Positions 24,801 to 30,800 of a DNA stretch of 64,000 nt are shown here, one piece after another. The notes under the pieces are model-generated. The model did no database searches and had not been told where the DNA came from. It was given only the letters and a program-made list of their open reading frames with translations. Origin of the DNA: Periplaneta americana (taxonomy: Eukaryota; Arthropoda; Insecta; Blattodea; Blattidae); NCBI RefSeq assembly GCF_040183065.1, contig NC_091125.1, forward strand, positions 112,410,121 to 112,474,120. The letters run 5' to 3'. Positions within the stretch are counted from its first letter, which is position 1; each line of letters starts with the position of its first letter. Both the position numbers and the translations under genes were made by a program.

Positions 24801-27800
24801 CTGAACCTTAGCAGAACATTAGCAGTCAAGGTCATACGGCCCTTATGAAGAGCCAAAGCAGAACACCAGCAGTCAATGTCACCTCCCATTTCCTACAACA
24901 CTGCGGAATATGCTCTATTATTGGACGACCATCAGATCATTAACAGAGGAAAACCAACAACCAACCAGCGATCGACAGGAACACAGAAGCAGCTATAAAA
25001 CATCACACCAGCGGTCAAAAAGTCATTGCAGTACTGTAATTGTATTCTTCGTATTGTTTATTTTTATTGGGTTATTTTACAACGCTGTATCAACATCTAA
25101 GTTATTTAGCATCTGAATGATATGAAGGTGATAATGCCGGTGAAATGAGTCCGGTGTCCAGCACCGAATGCTACCCAGCATTTGCTCATATTGGGTTGAG
25201 GGAAAACCCCGGAAAAAACCTCAACCAGGTAACTTGCTCCGACCGGGATTCGAACCTGGGCCACCTGGTTTCGCGGCCAGACGCACTGACCGTTACTCCA
25301 CAGGTGTGGACTTCTTCGTATTGTAGTTGTAACCCTTGGTAGAGGGCAAGAGAAGGCCTGATGGCCTTATCTCTACCAGGTTAAATAAATAAATACTAAA
25401 ATAATAAATAAGATGACCACAGTATGTTGATCGAAATGTCAGCTTCTAGAAACAATGACAACGTAGCAAGAACCTGAAAACCTACAACCTATTCTTTAAC
25501 AAAGTTTCGACTAAATTAACCAAGAGTCTCAATTATCAAAATATGAAGATAAACAAGAGTGTAGTAAGATTATTATATATTTACATCAACATACAATAGA
25601 ATAAAAATCTGAACCTCTCATTACAGTCTTGGGCTTAAGTGCACAATACTGGAGTGGGTGTATGGTAATTGTGTAAAGTCGTCAGCTGTTTGCATATGCC
25701 ACTTTTGGACTACTCTTACATCTCATAAGCATTACTGTTAACAATGATACTCGTATCTATGTTTGTTATGCATTATGTCGGTTTTTGACAATTTAGGCAC
25801 AATAAACGATTATGGTGAAGGTATAATAGGAGGTACCACGTATGTAATGGATGTCGTCTTTGCAAGTAGAGAAAGTATTAATCCTTTAAGTGCCAATCAC
25901 GATTACATTGTGATTTTATACTTTTGCAACCTCTTAAGTGAATAAAACAAGATTTTACAGTACAGAATAAATTCAGTTTATTTTGAATAATAAATGGGTT
26001 GGTTGGTTTTATGCAACATTAGTTCGTATACCTTTGAATAATGTGATAATGCTTCCTTAAACTCAAGTCTCTATGAACATTGGTTCTCGTTTTATAACAC
26101 ATTTTATCAAGTGATACATTTTTGTGTATATTTACTTGGCATTTTTCACATAATACTATGCTAACGGTATTGGCACTAAGAGGGTTAATACACAAATATA
26201 TACATAATGTCATTTTAGTACTAACCTTTTATCATTCGTATTGCTGAATTGTCAATGTGAAGTTTTGAAAAAACAAACCCATAAGCATATACTCTCCTGA
26301 ATCCTAAGACATTTGTTGCTTTATTTTTAAAGTTCAATATAATAATACTACACTTAAAAAAAAAGTCACTAACATGAAGAAAAATGCTGGAAAAATTCTG
26401 CAGATTACAGTTAGGGCACAAATGCAGGTATAGGCCTATTATAACGGGGGTCTGCACATACATCTTATACCATAATCATGTATGAATTATGGTATAGTAT
26501 ACTATACTCTCAGGACTCAAGAGAATAATCATGTATGAATTATGGTATAGTACACTATAGTCTCAGGACTCAAGAGGATAAGTTAGTTTGTAAAATTTAA
26601 ATTCAAATCATTTCTGTATTACTTGAACTGATAAATTTTTATCGACAGTTGAAATATAAGTTATAATATCGAAAGTATGTCTTGTAAAGAATTTAAATGT
26701 CAAAAATTTCAACGATTTTGTGGTGTAATGGTTACGATGAATGTTTCTGAATCAATTCCTAGGAATTCCAATATAGTAAATAAAATGAATATATTTATGT
26801 GTTGATGTAAAAGTGCAATGAAGGTATCAGTAGTAGAAAGTCAGAAAAGAAGGAGGAAAAGAGTAAGTAAAAGAAAATGGACAAGAGTTTTTATTTCCCA
26901 TCCCTTCAGTTCCACAATCCCGTAAAACACTTGAGTCAATGCACAATTGGCATACTATGTGAAAAGCTGACAGTTCTGGTATTGTGCACTCATTCCCAAA
27001 GTCTTGTTTAATTTTGTGGTAAATAAGAAATATGCTTTGAATAACATAATATGGGTCATTCCATGCCAACTGAGCCTCTGAGTGATTTTTTCATTTATTA
27101 ATAAAGTGTATGGTGCTTTGATATATCAACTGTTAAAAGTATGAATTACACTGCCCTTAAAGAAAATTTGTCTTGTATGGAATATTTTTGCAGTTTTTAA
27201 TATGTTTGTTGGTAGGTTCTTTGAATAGTAAATATGTTATTTCGCACGCTTAAGTTTAAGATCCTGCTGTTGTCATAAAACACCATGTTGTTGATCTTGC
27301 ACTTTTGGAGGGAAATGTATGAAGCTTTCCAAGTTCAAGCATATATTACAATTCAAGGTAAGATCAAATTCAGTAATTAATTATAGCACAATAAAAATTC
27401 CTGTAGCATGTAACACCCGTTACACAAAATATGCAATAAGTTTTAATTATGATCTTATGAAATATTTGTTCACAATATCCTGTAGTGAAAGTGAGATTAT
27501 AAGGTTGCTTGTTGAGACCATAACATTTTTAAATTAATATTTAATTTATTTTATCCAGAAACGGTGTAACGGGTGTTACAACTCTTTAAGTAACGGGTGT
27601 TACAGTATTCATGTAATACCAGTTACAAAATGTTGTACTTGAGTGCTGTAACCTATTACAATAAAAAATAGCTTTTAACTCTCTCTTAAGTAGTTTAAGT
27701 AGTTAGAGTCCATTCTGTATAAAATATTTGTTTGCTCTACCGCGATCTAATGCATTTGAATGTGCTTATTTCCAGAAATGGCTCCTGTAAACAATCGCAT

Positions 27801-30800
27801 GAAAAAAACAGGTTGCATTTGGGTTCTAATGATACAGTGAAATCCTATGCCATAATAAGTAGTGATTTATCACTGAACAAGTATCCAGTCTGGACTTTCT
27901 TTAGCACCATAAGATGATGATTCCACAAGTTTTGGGGATTCTGAAGATGGGATACTGACAAGTGAAACACAAGTGATTCCCATGTCAGTGTACAGTATTG
28001 ATATATCTGAAATTAAGTCTGGCATGTTTGTTTTGGTAGGGTTTTTAAGTGAAAACAAGAAACCCGGATCATCAAAGGGTGAATAAAAGTTCCAATACAT
28101 TGGAATATACCAGAACCAAGCTGACAATGAAGAGGACGTTAAAATTATGTTCCTGAAAGTTTCTGGGCACAGCAAAAAATCTTCAAAGCTGATGAAAATG
28201 ATATTTATTTTGTAAAATTTAGTCAACTGGTCACCTGATGTTAAGTGTTAAGAAAACAGACTGTATTATGAATTCAGTGACAGTGTAAATGAAAAAAAAA
28301 ATGTTAAAAATTAATTACACATGCACTGAAATATCTGTAAAACAACCATAATTTGAATGTTCCTCAATAATTAATCTATTTATTCCAATCTAGGCTATTT
28401 AATAAATAGATTGTGCTCTGAGAATTTTAAAAAAGATAATTTAATTATTTACATAAAATAGAATTGCTATTACACAGGAATTTCGTTATATTAAATTTAA
28501 ATAGTATTGTTTTAATGAAAACACGAAGAGTGTCATTAATCATTTCAGTAAAGTAGAAATATTTGCACAGTGTAACACCCGTTACAAGTCATGTAACACC
28601 CGTTACAGAAGCTTTTCTTGAAAAAAATTAAATATTTTAAGCAGAAAGGAAAACTGAGAACATATTTGATTTTGTCAATGTTTAATATATATCCTTATAA
28701 AAGGATGTTAATTTGTATGCATTAAACTCACAGAATTTTACACCTTTCAATAACTATGTAAAAGTTCATGTCTAAATCCTGTAACACCCGTTACACCATC
28801 TTTTTTACTTGTTATTCAATTTCGTTAAAATAAACTTAGGATTATATTATATCAAAATGTTCAGAAAATGTAGGGGAAATAGTTTTAATAAATAAATTTT
28901 GATTCTATTAAGGCTGCATTGAAAGTGTTCTCTTTTTAGCTTTGTGGATGTAACACCCGTTACAATGGAATGACCCATATGCCTGATCGAAGTATAGGCC
29001 TATATGACTATTACATAGGCTTACTTGCCATATGGATAACAACAATGACATCATTCTAGGGTATACTCAAATAGACCTATTTCACCCCACAGAATGTACT
29101 GTAATGTTCATAAGCAAAGAGAAGAAGACAGTGACATTCAAGAAACAGTATTTTTTTTAATTAGGTCTACTGATTATCACAATTATATTCTATTTATTAT
29201 GCAAGCCCATATTCTTTAGCCTTGAATATACAACACACAACATTATTTTAATTCCATTTTATACATTTTAGCAAAAGGAAATGAGGATACAGGCAGCACA
29301 AATGGACTTCTGAATTTTCTGATACGTAAATATATGAGAATTATAGGCCTACCAACAACAGAAAACCATAAGAAAAGCACTGTACTTTCATATGACAAAC
29401 ACAGGAACGCAATTTCGTAGCATCTTCTAAAATCACTATGATAGAAAATGAAAAAGAACAGATCCAGTGGGCCACTGTAATGTGTATACTTAAACCGTTT
29501 TACCACAACTTATGTATTGTATTTTTGGTCTAGAGAAAATGCTCTTCATTTGACATTTCCGAAAACAATGTTTTTATAATAGTTTTTCATTTGACATTTA
29601 CGAAAACAATCTTTTTTAATAGCATTTTCCGTGGACTTGAAAAAAAATTACAAAACGGAGCTCACTGAGGCTGTTTTCTTTCATTTTCCAGGTTATTCGA
29701 GTCATTTTACAAAGTACTACGAAATGGCATTCCTGTGCTCATTTGATCTTTCACAGCAGGCTCTATCAAGGACGTTAAAATTTACTCCAGTTGTGTTGTA
29801 TTTTTGGTCCAGAAGTTTTAAAAATACATAATATAATTATTTTTTTCTTGGTTATTTAACGACGCTGTATCAACTACTGGGTTATTTAGCGTCGATGGAA
29901 TTGGTGATAGCGAGATGAGGACGAGGATTCTCCATAGATTACTCGACATTCGCCTTAAGGTTGGTGAAAACTTCGGAAAAAACCCAACCAGGTAATCAGC
30001 CCAAGTGGAAATCGAACCCACATCCAAGCACAACTCCAGAGCAGCAGGCAAACGTGCTACTGCCTGAGCTATGCCAGTGGCTAATCTAATTCTACCACTG
30101 TTCAATTCCCACGGCCCATATGGAAGACCTCACTCCCCTCTCAAATGAACAATAACGTAAAAAAGTGGATAAGTCCGTGTGCATTAGTATATCAAAATAA
30201 GTTACTAAGGAAAAACTTAATATCTGCTGTTTATGTCATTTTAAGAGTTGTCTAATGCACATTACTAGTGAGCAACAATACACGAGCTGGCAACAGCAAC
30301 AGATATTGAGTTTTAGCGAAGTTACTAACCTAACGTCAATTGCATGTCAGTTTTTATAGATTGAGAAATTTGCTTTCTTTGGGAAAATATTCCAAATATG
30401 AATTAATTCCACTAGCCTAATTGAAGTATAATACACTAATTACTTTCGAAAATAGGTCACTGTTAGACAAATCATTATGAGTGTATGCATATTCAAAACA
30501 AAAGGCAGCTAATGAAATCTTAGAAACTGCAGTACCACTGTTCCATTAGGAAAAATAATTACAAATATTATCAACTAATAGACTAGGCAAAATAAAATAC
30601 AAGAACTGCACACAGAATAAAGGCACAGTATTATATGCAAATATAGATATTCTGAAAAAATGTAGTAACATTACCTCTAATCAACCATTCACAGTGGGAA
30701 TCCTGAGTATAATTTGACCCTGATGGTCCATCTGTTATAATGCCCCAAGAGCTATTGAACACTTTGCGAGACTTGGTGCATACTGTTGGCTGGAGAGTCC

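Larger units (their letters stand above)
27053..28976 (+). mobile_element. 1.9-kb DNA transposon with GGGTCATTCCAT ends and seven palindromic motifs
   Basis: GGGTCATTCCAT at 27053-27064 is exactly inverted at 28965-28976; ATAT flanks both sides. Near the ends and inside lies the quasi-palindrome TGTAACACCCGTTACA: 27409-27424, inverse at 27565-27580 and 27590-27604, then 28571-28586, 28592-28607, 28780-28795 and 28949-28964, plus decayed copies at about 27612 and 27646. Plus-strand frames near 27990-28215 hold coding-like remnants (SGMFVLVGFLSENKKPG, EEDVKIMFLKVSG) broken by stops. I cannot name the superfamily. Located in the Megf8 intron between exons 1 and 2. Confidence 0.75.

Noticed and set aside
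27870-28226. 118-codon minus-strand frame in the GGGTCATTCCAT element
   Set aside because: The plus strand of the same bases shows protein-like segments (VLVGFLSENKKPG, IMFLKVSG) in frame; the minus frame is its shadow.
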